A stretch of 39,448 nt of DNA from the NCBI GenBank assembly GCA_964444115.1, contig CAYUFT010000008.1, positions 1-39,448 of the forward strand, given 5' to 3'. A program made the translations under genes and the position numbers. The notes below the pieces were generated by a model, which was given only the letters and a program-made list of their open reading frames with translations, was not told the origin of the DNA and did not search any database. Source of the stretch: UBA349 sp964444115 (GTDB lineage: Archaea > Methanobacteriota > Methanobacteria > Methanobacteriales > Methanobacteriaceae). This document shows, piece by piece, positions 1-8,779 of this stretch (the first letter of the stretch is position 1; every line of letters begins with the position of its first letter).

Positions 1-1
1 A

Positions 2-76
2 GATTTTCATTGGGGAAGGATTGTGGTGAATATTCTTTTTTTGAGTGAGCGTTACGGAGTCATGAGACGAAATTAA
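2..76 (+). CDS. 3' end of a gene cut by the window edge
   Basis: A reading frame is open from the window start to a TAA at 74-76 and gives 24 residues ending RYGVMRRN. It could be the C-terminus of an upstream gene. The tail is too short to assign, and a chance open frame is possible. Confidence 0.25.
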   Translation, partial: DFHWGRIVVNILFLSERYGVMRRN

Positions 77-109
77 GCTTAGGAAAATACATCAAAGAAC
101 GAAAAAAGT

Positions 110-466
110 CTATTTCCTTTTTTGCAGTAAAAACCGACCAAAAACCGCAAGCATAGCTAGTATTAATCCTGCTATTGGTAATCCTGTTTTCTGCATTCCC
201 ACTGATTTTTCTGTTGTAGTTACTACGTTTACTTTTGTAGTTTCATTTGGGCCAAATAAGAAACTACCAGCTTTTAGCACTTTAACATTCACGTAAAGGT
301 ATGTGGGGGCATTATACATCTGAGTAAAAACGGGACAACCGCGGAGGCCGTTCGGTGCAATTGTGGGGCAGTTAATTGGAATTTGGTTAAAAAAGGAATT
401 AAGGGATCTTAAACGAATAGGGGCTACTAAAAAAACCATGATGGGGAAGAATAGGAGTTCTATCAT
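110..466 (-). pseudogene. Remnant of a surface/adhesin-like protein (C-terminal anchor)
   Basis: The 118-residue frame ends in a signature typical of large secreted proteins of methanobacteria. A threonine-rich spacer is followed by a GMQKTG-type motif, one hydrophobic membrane helix (about residues 92-112) and a basic end, LLQKRK. About 30 residues before it (NAPTYLYVNVKV...) look like the edge of a beta-sandwich repeat. The N-terminal part reads like noise, with no proper signal peptide, and the protein is far shorter than family members of hundreds to thousands of residues. I read it as the decayed 3' end of a surface-protein gene. A genuine small membrane-anchored protein cannot be excluded. 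Confidence 0.4.
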
Positions 467-679
467 TTTATCGCCAGTTAAATTATTTTGTTGGATTTTT
501 ATGAGATCTTAGTTATTCTTAATATGAACTTTATATTAAAAAATTATTTATTTTATCATAATTATATTTATAAAATTATTATTTAGATCTAATTCGGAAC
601 ATTTATTATTACAATTAATAATTTAATAATACTGAAGATCACAATTAATGAGAGAACTATGTATTGGAAGTGAAATAAG

Positions 680-2380
680 ATGGAAATTGAATCCATTTTA
701 ATTAATGAAATAAAAAATAGATTAATTTTAGAATGGGAATACCCAAAAGAGTTAATTAATACTAACTCTCCGATCCAAAATTGTATAGCGGACATTATAG
801 TTTTTAAAAATAATGATCAACCAAAAAATCCATATATAATAGTTGAAATCAAGAAAGATTATTCTAAACTTGGAATTAAACAATTAAAAGATTACATGGA
901 TGTATCTAACGCAGAATATGGTATATTCTATACTGGAAAAAACATAGTTTTTCTTAGAAAAATTAATAATCATTTTGAAGAAATTGTCAGAATTCCGAAA
1001 TATGGTGAAAAAATATTAGATTTAGAAAAACAAATTAAAAAAGATCAGTTAAAATCTAGTTTTAATATTAACAATCGTTTAAATGAAATATATGATTATC
1101 TATACACTAATGAAGCTTTTTTAAAAGAAACGTTGACCAATGAACTAATTAATTTAATAATGATGAAATTAGTAGATGAAAAATCTAAAAGGTTTGACAC
1201 TAAGTTTTGGATATCTGAAAGCGAATATAGATGTTTAATTGAAAATAAAGAATCAAAATCATTTATTAATAGAATTCAAGAATTATGGACTGAAACCAAA
1301 ACAGATTATCCAGATATTTTTTATAATAAAACGGAAATTTCATTAAAACCTATTTCTATAGCAGAAATTGTTAGACGTCTGCAGGAAATTTCGTTAATAA
1401 ACACAAAAGAAGATATTAGAAATGCCATTTTTGAAAAATTAATTAGCGATAACTCAATTAGAACAAAGGGAGAACTATTTACACCTCCTTCAATTATTGA
1501 ATTAGCTATTAAGACTTTGAACCCGAAATACCAAGATAATATAATTGATCCCACTTGTGGAAGTGGTAAATTCCTAATTGAATCTGTAGAATACATTAAA
1601 TCTGAAAATAAATTGAAAAATTTAGATTTAAATAATACTATTGTAGGTATAGATATAAATCCCGAATTGGTTAAATTAGCCAAAATTAACATGATTCTAT
1701 TTGGTAATGACCACCCTAAAATTTATAATTCAGATAGTTTACTTCCTTTTGAAAATATAATTGAAAATATGGAATCAAATGAAATACCCTATGAATTTAA
1801 TTTAGTTTTTTCAAATCCTCCCAATAATTCCAAAATTAGGCTAAATGAATTGTCAAAATTCGATTTATCATATAAATGGTCTTTTAATGAACAAAATAAT
1901 CTGTGGGAAAAGACAGAAACTTTATTAAAACAACAAAAATTAGATATTTTATTTATTGAGAAATGTTGGCAATTACTACAGCCTAATGGAAGAATGGGGA
2001 TAATTCTACCAGATATTATATTGATAAGTTCTAGTTTTGGATACGTTAGGCAGTGGATTATCAATAATACCCGGATTTTAGCCTCTATTTCATTACCTAT
2101 AGAAACATTTATGCCGAATACAGGATCTAAATTCTCATTTTTAATATTACAAAAAATAAATAAGAAAAAGCTTCTTAAAATAAATGAAGAAGGTTATCCT
2201 ATATTTATGGGGCAAATTGAAAAAATAGGGCATGATAGACGTGGAAATAACATCTTTAAAAGGGATGATGAAGGTAATATCCTCAAAAATGTAGAGGGGG
2301 ATTCGATTATTGATACAGACATCCCTGAAATTATAAAATGTTTTAATGAATTTAAAAAAAACAATAATCTTGGTTTTTAG
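680..2380 (+). CDS. N6-adenine DNA methylase with N-terminal nuclease-like domain (BcgI-like fused R-M subunit)
   Basis: 566 residues. The first ~110 resemble the N-terminal nuclease domain of Type I HsdR (HSDR_N): a PD-(D/E)xK core with D38 and E56-I-K58 is visible. From about residue 240 a HsdM-type N6_Mtase domain follows, with the SAM-binding motif DPTCGSG at 290-296 and the catalytic region NPPN at 379-382. Adenine methylases normally have an aromatic residue after NPP; here it is Asn, which may weaken or change catalysis. A nuclease+methylase polypeptide with a separate specificity subunit is the layout of BcgI-like (Type IIB) enzymes, and no hsdR gene is present in this cluster. The start has a GGAAGTGA ribosome binding site about 8 nt upstream. 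The specificity gene begins directly after the stop. The function as a fused R-M enzyme is inferred. Confidence 0.8.
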   Translation: MEIESILINEIKNRLILEWEYPKELINTNSPIQNCIADIIVFKNNDQPKNPYIIVEIKKDYSKLGIKQLKDYMDVSNAEYGIFYTGKNIVFLRKINNHFEEIVRIPKYGEKILDLEKQIKKDQLKSSFNINNRLNEIYDYLYTNEAFLKETLTNELINLIMMKLVDEKSKRFDTKFWISESEYRCLIENKESKSFINRIQELWTETKTDYPDIFYNKTEISLKPISIAEIVRRLQEISLINTKEDIRNAIFEKLISDNSIRTKGELFTPPSIIELAIKTLNPKYQDNIIDPTCGSGKFLIESVEYIKSENKLKNLDLNNTIVGIDINPELVKLAKINMILFGNDHPKIYNSDSLLPFENIIENMESNEIPYEFNLVFSNPPNNSKIRLNELSKFDLSYKWSFNEQNNLWEKTETLLKQQKLDILFIEKCWQLLQPNGRMGIILPDIILISSSFGYVRQWIINNTRILASISLPIETFMPNTGSKFSFLILQKINKKKLLKINEEGYPIFMGQIEKIGHDRRGNNIFKRDDEGNILKNVEGDSIIDTDIPEIIKCFNEFKKNNNLGF

Positions 2381-2387
2381 TGATAAA

Positions 2388-3716
2388 ATGACTAATGTAT
2401 CTCTAGTTAATCTAAACATTGTCAAAAAGAAAAATAAATTAAATGCTGAGTCCTACAGCTCATTAGAGACTCATTTATATAATTTATTAGAAAAATCTGA
2501 GATTTGTGTTGAATTTAACAATTTAATTGATTCAATAAAAAAAGGTAGATACGTAAAACCTTCATCTAATGGTAATATCCGCTTGCTTACATCAAGAAAT
2601 ATAAAAAAACTTGAAATCGTAGAAGAACCAGTTAACTACATTTCTGAACCAACTTCTCAATTAAAGATAAATGACTTGCTTATTTCGATAAATAGTAATA
2701 TGATTGATACTGCAGTGCTAATCGAAAATGATGAAAATTTGTGCATAAACTCCAATATTATTAAAATTTCTGTAAATGAAAATATTAATCCTTATTATGT
2801 TGCCACATTTTTAAATTCGAAATATGGTTTAGCACAATTTAATTTAAACATTTCAGGATCATTAATCAATTCTATAAATTTAAAATCTATAAAAAAATTT
2901 TTAATACCTATACTTTCAGAATCTTTCCAGTTAAATCTTGAAAAATTAATTAAAGTAGCTCATGAAAAGAGAAAATTAGCCAAAGAAAAATATTTAGAAG
3001 CGGAAAGTATTCTTCATGAATTTCTAAATATTAAAAACGAAGTTATAAGTCTAAATAAATCTTATGAAATCAATTCTGAAGAAATTAGTAAAGATTTCCG
3101 GTTGGATGCTAATTATTATAATCCAGATTATATAAAAAGTATTAACATTATAAAAAATAGCCCATTTGGCATGAAAAAATTTAAAGATATTGTTAATTTT
3201 TCTAATGAATATTTAGACATATCTAATAAAAAATATAGAGCTAAAAAATTTAAATATTTCTCTCCAAATGATATTCAGAAAAGTGGAGAAATCATTGAAT
3301 TTAAAGACATATCGAGTTGGGAAATTCAAAATAATTCTAAAAAATTAGAAAATTCAGATATAATAATTAATTCATTAGATAAAATTGCATTAGTTCATCT
3401 GAACTCAAATAGACAGATAACAAATGAGAATGTATTTGTTATTAAATCTAAAGAATATTTTCCGGAATTCCTTTTTTTATTTTTTAGAAGCGCATTTTTT
3501 AAAAAACAATTAGAGCGCAATATAAGGTACAATACAGATATAATACCTAAAAATGAATTAATCAAAACTTTCATACCTATAGTTTCAAAAGAAGAACAGA
3601 AAGAAATATCTAACCTAATAAAAGAATATTTTCAACTTAGAACAGAATCAAGAGAAATTATTCTGGATTCTATCCATAAACTTGAAGAGGAAATTGAAAA
3701 ATGCCTTCAACAATAA
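2388..3716 (+). CDS. Type I-like restriction specificity subunit (HsdS-like)
   Basis: About 442 residues with two target-recognition-domain-like halves. Each half ends in a coiled-coil helix (around EKRKLAKEKYLEAESIL and at the C-terminus, REIILDSIHKLEEEIEK), the HsdS architecture in which two TRDs read the two halves of a bipartite site and the helices set the spacing. It would direct the upstream methylase/nuclease. An in-frame ATG at 2346 would overlap the methylase by 35 nt. I prefer ATG 2388, which lies 8 nt after the methylase stop and has GTGAT just before it. The 3' end overlaps the next gene by 16 nt, so the three genes form one transcription unit. Sequence similarity to well-studied HsdS proteins is visibly low, as is usual for TRDs. 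Confidence 0.75.
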   Translation: MTNVSLVNLNIVKKKNKLNAESYSSLETHLYNLLEKSEICVEFNNLIDSIKKGRYVKPSSNGNIRLLTSRNIKKLEIVEEPVNYISEPTSQLKINDLLISINSNMIDTAVLIENDENLCINSNIIKISVNENINPYYVATFLNSKYGLAQFNLNISGSLINSINLKSIKKFLIPILSESFQLNLEKLIKVAHEKRKLAKEKYLEAESILHEFLNIKNEVISLNKSYEINSEEISKDFRLDANYYNPDYIKSINIIKNSPFGMKKFKDIVNFSNEYLDISNKKYRAKKFKYFSPNDIQKSGEIIEFKDISSWEIQNNSKKLENSDIIINSLDKIALVHLNSNRQITNENVFVIKSKEYFPEFLFLFFRSAFFKKQLERNIRYNTDIIPKNELIKTFIPIVSKEEQKEISNLIKEYFQLRTESREIILDSIHKLEEEIEKCLQQ

Positions 3717-4402
3717 AATTATCTGACGAAAATAGGGAGGCATTAATCATACGCTGCCGCCGTGTTCTTGTGCTAGGTTTAATAGATTATTTTAATGGCA
3801 ACAATGATTTTGGTAAGCTCATAATAAAAGAACTAATAGATATGTTTGAAGGTTCTGTAAAAGGATTAGCTGAAAGTCTTGGAAATCGATTATTTAAGGA
3901 TAATGGGAACTATATTGGTTTTAAAAAAATAATTGAAGATATAGAAACTGAAGGTTCATGTGGTTTTATAGATGAAATTAAAGAAATTAATTCAAATTTG
4001 TCATCTAATGATATTAACTCTTTAAGACAGGTTAGAAACAGCGAAACTCATTATTTAAATTTACCAGATATCCCAAGAGAAACTGTAATTAGAGTTTGGA
4101 GATTATTCTTTAGATGTATATCACTTATTGATGCAGAAATATTCAATGAATCAAAAAAAAGATTCGAATTAAAAGATTTTTATCATTTATGTGATTTTTT
4201 TAACAAAGTGATTCTCGAGGGAAATGGTGTAAAAATAAATTTAAATAGCTTAAAAAAAGAATCTAGGGAAATAAAAATTACAACAGATCTGGGTCCAGAA
4301 ATAAGGGAATATGAATTTGAAAGAGGAATATTGGAGATAATTGAAGAAATTAAAAAAGGTAATTATGCAGAAGAAAGTGATCTGGAGGATTCTGATATTT
4401 AG
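3701..4402 (+). CDS. HEPN-type protein of the first R-M cluster
   Basis: 233 residues, mostly predicted helical. It contains the segment QVRNSETHY with R112-x4-H117, the R-x4-6-H signature of the HEPN superfamily, whose active members are metal-independent RNases found in toxin, abortive-infection and R-M-linked proteins. The C-terminal ~60 residues (after about 180) are charged and may be a separate module. It overlaps the 3' end of hsdS by 16 nt and is the last gene of the cluster. A second, different HEPN-type gene sits inside the neighbouring Type I operon. It may be a backup toxin acting when restriction fails, or a structural HEPN partner; the sequence cannot decide. Family assignment rests on the motif and helical character only. 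Confidence 0.55.
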   Translation: MPSTIKLSDENREALIIRCRRVLVLGLIDYFNGNNDFGKLIIKELIDMFEGSVKGLAESLGNRLFKDNGNYIGFKKIIEDIETEGSCGFIDEIKEINSNLSSNDINSLRQVRNSETHYLNLPDIPRETVIRVWRLFFRCISLIDAEIFNESKKRFELKDFYHLCDFFNKVILEGNGVKINLNSLKKESREIKITTDLGPEIREYEFERGILEIIEEIKKGNYAEESDLEDSDI

Positions 4403-4550
4403 AAATAAATTCAAAGTACTTTTAAATTCATTCATTAAGTATAGTTTAATACTTTAAAAGATGAAAATGATATATTAATATAGGCTCTTATTTTGTATTA
4501 AATAATATCATAATCATAACATGTATAAAAGCAAGATCAGAGGATAAATA

Positions 4551-6572
4551 ATGGGTAATTTTCAAGAAAAAGTAACATTCATCTGGGATTTAGCAGACCT
4601 TTTAAGAGGAACATACAAGCGAAACGAGTATCAAAAAGTAATTCTCCCCTTCACTGTCCTTAAAAGATTTGATAGTGTACTAGAACATTCTAAATCGGAT
4701 GTTCATCAAACCTATAACCAATTTAAAGACCAATTCGACAATCTAGAACATATTCTAGAACAATCAGCTGTAGATAAAGACGGCCAACAATTAGGATTTT
4801 ATAATTATTCACGATACGATTTTAAATCTCTCCTAGAAGATCCAGAACATATTGAAGAGAACTTAAATCATTACATTGATTGTTTTAGTGATAATGTCAA
4901 AGATATCTTTGAAAATTTCCATATTAAAACCCATATCAGCCGATTGGCCAAGGCCAACCTACTACTTATTCTAATTAAAAAATTCACAGAATCTAGAGTA
5001 GATTTACACCCCAATAAAGTTTCTAATCATGAAATGGGAACTATTTTTGAAGAATTAATTCGTAAATTCGCCGAGCAATCCAATGAAGAAGCCGGAGAGC
5101 ACTTCACTCCTCGTGATGTAGTTGAATTAATGACCAAACTCATTTTTAATGAAAATGGAATTCATCTTAAAGAGCGAGGATTAATTAAAAAGATTTATGA
5201 TCCTGCCTGTGGAACTGGTGGAATGCTTACCAGTTGTAAAGACTTTATCAGAGAGATAAATGACACAGTAGAAGTAGTATTATATGGCCAGGAAGTAAAT
5301 GAGGAAATTTATGCTATTTGTAAAGCAGATATGCTCATAAAAGGTGAAGATTCTGGAAATATTAAAGGGCCATCCAGTACTTTATCCAATGACCAGTTGC
5401 CATATGATAGATTTGATTTCATGATTTCCAATCCTCCTTATGGGCGTAAGTGGGAGCAAGATAAAGAAGTAGTTACCAGAGAGGCCGAAGATGGTTTTGA
5501 TGGGAGATTTGGAGCAGGACTACCTCGAATAAATGACGGCCAATTATTATTTTTAGAACACATGCTCTCTAAAATGAAAAAAGATGAGAAATCACGGATT
5601 GCAGTTATTACCAATGGTTCTCCTCTTTTTACAGGTGATGCAGGTTCTGGAGAGAGCAATATTCGAAAATGGATCATTGAAGAGGATCGTTTAGAAGCTA
5701 TAATTGGCCTGCCAGAACAATTATTCTATAACACGGGAATTAGAACTTATATCTGGGTTTTAACCAATGAAAAACCTGCTGAGCGTAAAGGTAAAATACA
5801 GCTTATTGATGGATCAGCTAAATTTAAAAAGATGCGTAAGAGTCTGGGTAATAAAAGAAATTACCTATCTGAAGAGGATATTAGTCAGATATTAAAATTA
5901 TATGATCAATTTGATGTCACTGATGAAATTAAAATCTTTGATAATGAGGACTTTGGCTATACCAAAGTATCCGTGGATAGGCCTTTACAATTAAATTACC
6001 TGGTTAGTGAAGAAAGACTAGAGAATTTATATGCAGTTAATGCCTTCTCTAAACTAGCTGAAAGTAAAAAGAAGGACCTCCTAGATAAACAAAAAGAAAT
6101 AGATCAAGGCAAGGCCCAGCAAGATCAAATAATCACATCATTAAAGACCATTGATAATAAACTCTTTAAAAATTGGGATGAATTTGAATCAAAGGTAAAA
6201 GATACCTTACTAGACTTTGAATTTTCACCAGCATTTATTAAAAATATAATTATGGCCTTATCTGAACACGATGATACTGCTGATTATGTAACTGATAATA
6301 ATGGAAATAAAAAACCAGACCCTAAACTACGTGATACCGAGAAAATACCCTTAAAAACCAACATTAATGATTACTTTAAGGCCGAAGTCCTGAAATACTA
6401 TCCAGACGCCTGGATGGACCGCAAGAAGGATAAAATAGGCTATGAAATTAATTTTACCCAGTATTTCTATAAATATGAACCTCCTAGGCCCCTGGAAGAG
6501 ATTGAGGCAGATATTCGAAAGGTTACTGCGGAGATTCAGGAATTAATTAAGGAGGATTTGGATGGAAACTGA
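4551..6572 (+). CDS. hsdM: Type I restriction-modification methylase subunit
   Basis: 673 residues. An N-terminal helical HsdM_N domain (about 1-150) precedes the N6-adenine methylase domain, with SAM motif DPACGTGG at 217-224 and catalytic NPPY at 294-297, both canonical. A long C-terminal region (about 500-673) is rich in charged helices and ends in a coiled coil, used in this subfamily to contact HsdS. With HsdS it methylates adenine at the recognition site; with HsdR it forms the restriction complex. The start has AGAGGATAA upstream. It heads an operon of four tightly packed genes; the next start lies 11 nt before its stop. GGCC-rich codon use in this gene and in hsdR contrasts with the two genes between them. 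Confidence 0.93.
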   Translation: MGNFQEKVTFIWDLADLLRGTYKRNEYQKVILPFTVLKRFDSVLEHSKSDVHQTYNQFKDQFDNLEHILEQSAVDKDGQQLGFYNYSRYDFKSLLEDPEHIEENLNHYIDCFSDNVKDIFENFHIKTHISRLAKANLLLILIKKFTESRVDLHPNKVSNHEMGTIFEELIRKFAEQSNEEAGEHFTPRDVVELMTKLIFNENGIHLKERGLIKKIYDPACGTGGMLTSCKDFIREINDTVEVVLYGQEVNEEIYAICKADMLIKGEDSGNIKGPSSTLSNDQLPYDRFDFMISNPPYGRKWEQDKEVVTREAEDGFDGRFGAGLPRINDGQLLFLEHMLSKMKKDEKSRIAVITNGSPLFTGDAGSGESNIRKWIIEEDRLEAIIGLPEQLFYNTGIRTYIWVLTNEKPAERKGKIQLIDGSAKFKKMRKSLGNKRNYLSEEDISQILKLYDQFDVTDEIKIFDNEDFGYTKVSVDRPLQLNYLVSEERLENLYAVNAFSKLAESKKKDLLDKQKEIDQGKAQQDQIITSLKTIDNKLFKNWDEFESKVKDTLLDFEFSPAFIKNIIMALSEHDDTADYVTDNNGNKKPDPKLRDTEKIPLKTNINDYFKAEVLKYYPDAWMDRKKDKIGYEINFTQYFYKYEPPRPLEEIEADIRKVTAEIQELIKEDLDGN

Positions 6573-7494
6573 AACTATTATTCAAAGACTGGCTTTTGCA
6601 AAATACTTGATCCAAAAAGGAAATCAAGAGGCACAAAACTCTGAGCCGCTATCATCTGTAGCCATACTTAATTATCATGATGCACTCGAATTAACATTTG
6701 ATCTTATTTTAGAAGATAAAGGCATAAATTCGGATAATCTTTCTTTTATGGGATATTTTAATGAAATTAATAATTGGTTAATAAATAATGGAAAAAATGA
6801 AATAAGTTTGAAACCAAGTTTAAAAAAATTAAAAGATAGACGGGTTAATATAAAACATAAAGGAATATTTCCATCTCGAAATGATATTAGAGAATCAGAA
6901 TTTACTGTTAAAGCTATCTTTGACGAGTTATGTATGAGTGTTTACGATCTTGATAGCAAAGATATTTCATTAATTTCATTAGTTGAAAACATAAAAGTAA
7001 AGAATTATCTTTCAGACGCTATAAATCAATTTCCGGATAATGAAAAAGACTCTATTGTGAATCTCTCTTTAGCATTTGGATTTTTATTAAAAGACTATGA
7101 ATCTTCAAAAATTAACATTTATGGAAGCTCTCCATTTAATTTTGGTAGTAATTTTGGTGGTTATAATAGCATACATGAAAATGATTCTATGGATGATTTT
7201 ATTAATGATGTTCAATTTTCTATTGAGTCAATTGAAGAAACCATTAAAATACTCGCTTTTGGTTTTGATTATAAAAAATATGTTAAATTTAGCCTTTTGA
7301 TTCCAGAACCATCTTGGATTCCGAACGGAGAGCCTAAAGTCCATGTAAACAAAAATATGAAAATTGATACAACTGATCTTGAATTTTGTGTAAATTTTAT
7401 AATAGAATGCGCATTTAAATTACAAGAATTTGATTTTGAAGTCTCACAGGATAGGGATCAATATGGCCTTGGAAAATCAATATTCGAATATTAA
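6562..7494 (+). CDS. HEPN-type protein inside the Type I R-M operon
   Basis: 310 residues. The N-terminal ~130 are helical and carry KDRRVNIKHKG, with R94-x4-H99 (also R93-x5-H99), the HEPN R-x4-6-H signature. The layout (an early A-E-rich helix, then a conserved R...H near residue 95) resembles HEPN-like proteins of conflict loci. The C-terminal ~180 residues are unfamiliar and include a Gly/Asn/Ser-rich linker near residues 190-205. The start is well supported by AAGGAGG at 6550-6556. It overlaps hsdM by 11 nt and hsdS by 32 nt, so it is translationally coupled within the operon. Its base composition is more AT-rich than hsdM or hsdR, suggesting it was inserted as a cassette. Its role (toxin, inhibitor or RNA sensor of restriction failure) is inference. 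Confidence 0.6.
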   Translation: METETIIQRLAFAKYLIQKGNQEAQNSEPLSSVAILNYHDALELTFDLILEDKGINSDNLSFMGYFNEINNWLINNGKNEISLKPSLKKLKDRRVNIKHKGIFPSRNDIRESEFTVKAIFDELCMSVYDLDSKDISLISLVENIKVKNYLSDAINQFPDNEKDSIVNLSLAFGFLLKDYESSKINIYGSSPFNFGSNFGGYNSIHENDSMDDFINDVQFSIESIEETIKILAFGFDYKKYVKFSLLIPEPSWIPNGEPKVHVNKNMKIDTTDLEFCVNFIIECAFKLQEFDFEVSQDRDQYGLGKSIFEY

Positions 7495-8779
7495 GGATTC
7501 TGGGATAAAATGGATTGGTGAGATTCTTGAAAACTGGGAAGTTGGTCCATTGAAAAGATTTTGCCAAAATATAACTGATGGGTCTCATTATAGTCCAGAA
7601 TCAGTTGATAAAGGTAAATATTATATTACAGTAAGCGATCTAAAAAAGGATTATATTGATTTTAATAATGCAAAAAAGATTTCTGAAGAAGATTTTGAGC
7701 GATTAAAAATAAACGGTTGCCAACCAAAACTGAATGACGTTATTCTATCTAAAGATGGTACAATAGGGAAATGTATTGTAGTAGAAAATAATAACTTTGT
7801 TGCTTTATCTTCATTAGGCATAATCACACCAAATGAAAATTTAGATCCTTATTTTTTAAGATATTATCTGATTTCCGATGATAATATTAGTCAAATGTTT
7901 AGTTTTATAAGAGGATCTGCTCTTAAAAGACTCACAATTACAATAATCAATAATTTAATATTAATTTTTCCTCCTATCAAAGAACAACAATCTATTGTTT
8001 CTTTTTTAGATAAAAAAACTTCAGAAATTGATAAAACAATTGAAAAAGACACCAAACTCATTGAACTTCTCAAAGAAAAAAGAACTGCATTGATAAATCA
8101 TGTGGTGACCAAAGGCCTTGATCCAGAGGCCCCCATGAAAGATTCTGGAATTGAATGGATCGGAGAGATTCCTGAAATTTGGGATGTTCGGAGGATAAAA
8201 TCAATTTCATTAGTAAAAAGAGGAGCTTCTCCACGTCCAATAGATGATCCTAAATATTTCGATACAGAAGGTGAATATTCTTGGGTAAGGATAGCTGATG
8301 TCACAGCAAGTGATAAATATCTTAATAAAAGCTCAGAAAAACTTTCACAGTTAGGAAAATCATTAAGTGTAGCTTTAGAGCCAGGAGAATTATTTATTTC
8401 AATTGCTGCCACTGTTGGAAAACCAATTATAACAAATATTAAATGTTGTATTCATGATGGATTCATTTATTTCCAGAATTTAGATGTATATGAAGAGTAT
8501 TTGTATTACATTTTTATTGGAGGCCAAGCTTTTCAGGGATTAGGGAAATTAGGAACTCAATTAAATCTTAATACTGAAACTATAGGTGGAATAACAATCC
8601 CTTTTCCTTCAAATACAGAACAACAAGATATTGTTGATTACTTAGACAAAAAAACTTCCAATATCGACCAAACAATCAATAAAATCCAATCCAAAATAGA
8701 CCTCCTACAAAAATACAAAAAATCACTCATTCACCATACCGTAACCGGCAAAATAGACGTAAGAGAGGTGGAAGCATGA
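7463..8779 (+). CDS. hsdS: Type I restriction specificity subunit
   Basis: 438 residues with an obvious internal duplication. Each half begins with DSGIxWIGEI (near residues 12 and 226), contains a target-recognition domain, and ends in EQQxIVxxLDKKTxxID followed by a long coiled coil ending in H-x-VT. This is the classical HsdS plan: two TRDs recognise the split DNA site and two helices act as a ruler and bind HsdM. ATG 7463 is chosen because homologues begin just before the first repeat; an in-frame ATG at 7430 would lengthen the overlap with the HEPN gene. The 3' end overlaps hsdR by ATGA. The conserved halves could allow TRD exchange by recombination, but no second, silent hsdS copy is present in the window. 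Confidence 0.92.
   Translation: MALENQYSNIKDSGIKWIGEILENWEVGPLKRFCQNITDGSHYSPESVDKGKYYITVSDLKKDYIDFNNAKKISEEDFERLKINGCQPKLNDVILSKDGTIGKCIVVENNNFVALSSLGIITPNENLDPYFLRYYLISDDNISQMFSFIRGSALKRLTITIINNLILIFPPIKEQQSIVSFLDKKTSEIDKTIEKDTKLIELLKEKRTALINHVVTKGLDPEAPMKDSGIEWIGEIPEIWDVRRIKSISLVKRGASPRPIDDPKYFDTEGEYSWVRIADVTASDKYLNKSSEKLSQLGKSLSVALEPGELFISIAATVGKPIITNIKCCIHDGFIYFQNLDVYEEYLYYIFIGGQAFQGLGKLGTQLNLNTETIGGITIPFPSNTEQQDIVDYLDKKTSNIDQTINKIQSKIDLLQKYKKSLIHHTVTGKIDVREVEA

Noticed and set aside
4437..4454. AAGTAT-N6-ATACTT hairpin after the first R-M cluster as a terminator
   Set aside because: The stem is short and pure AT-type, with no T-run after it; such palindromes are expected by chance in this composition.
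7097..7300. Plus-strand hydrophobic 67-codon frame within the HEPN-type gene
   Set aside because: It is a +1 shadow of an AT-rich coding region; the HEPN gene has a strong start and operon position.
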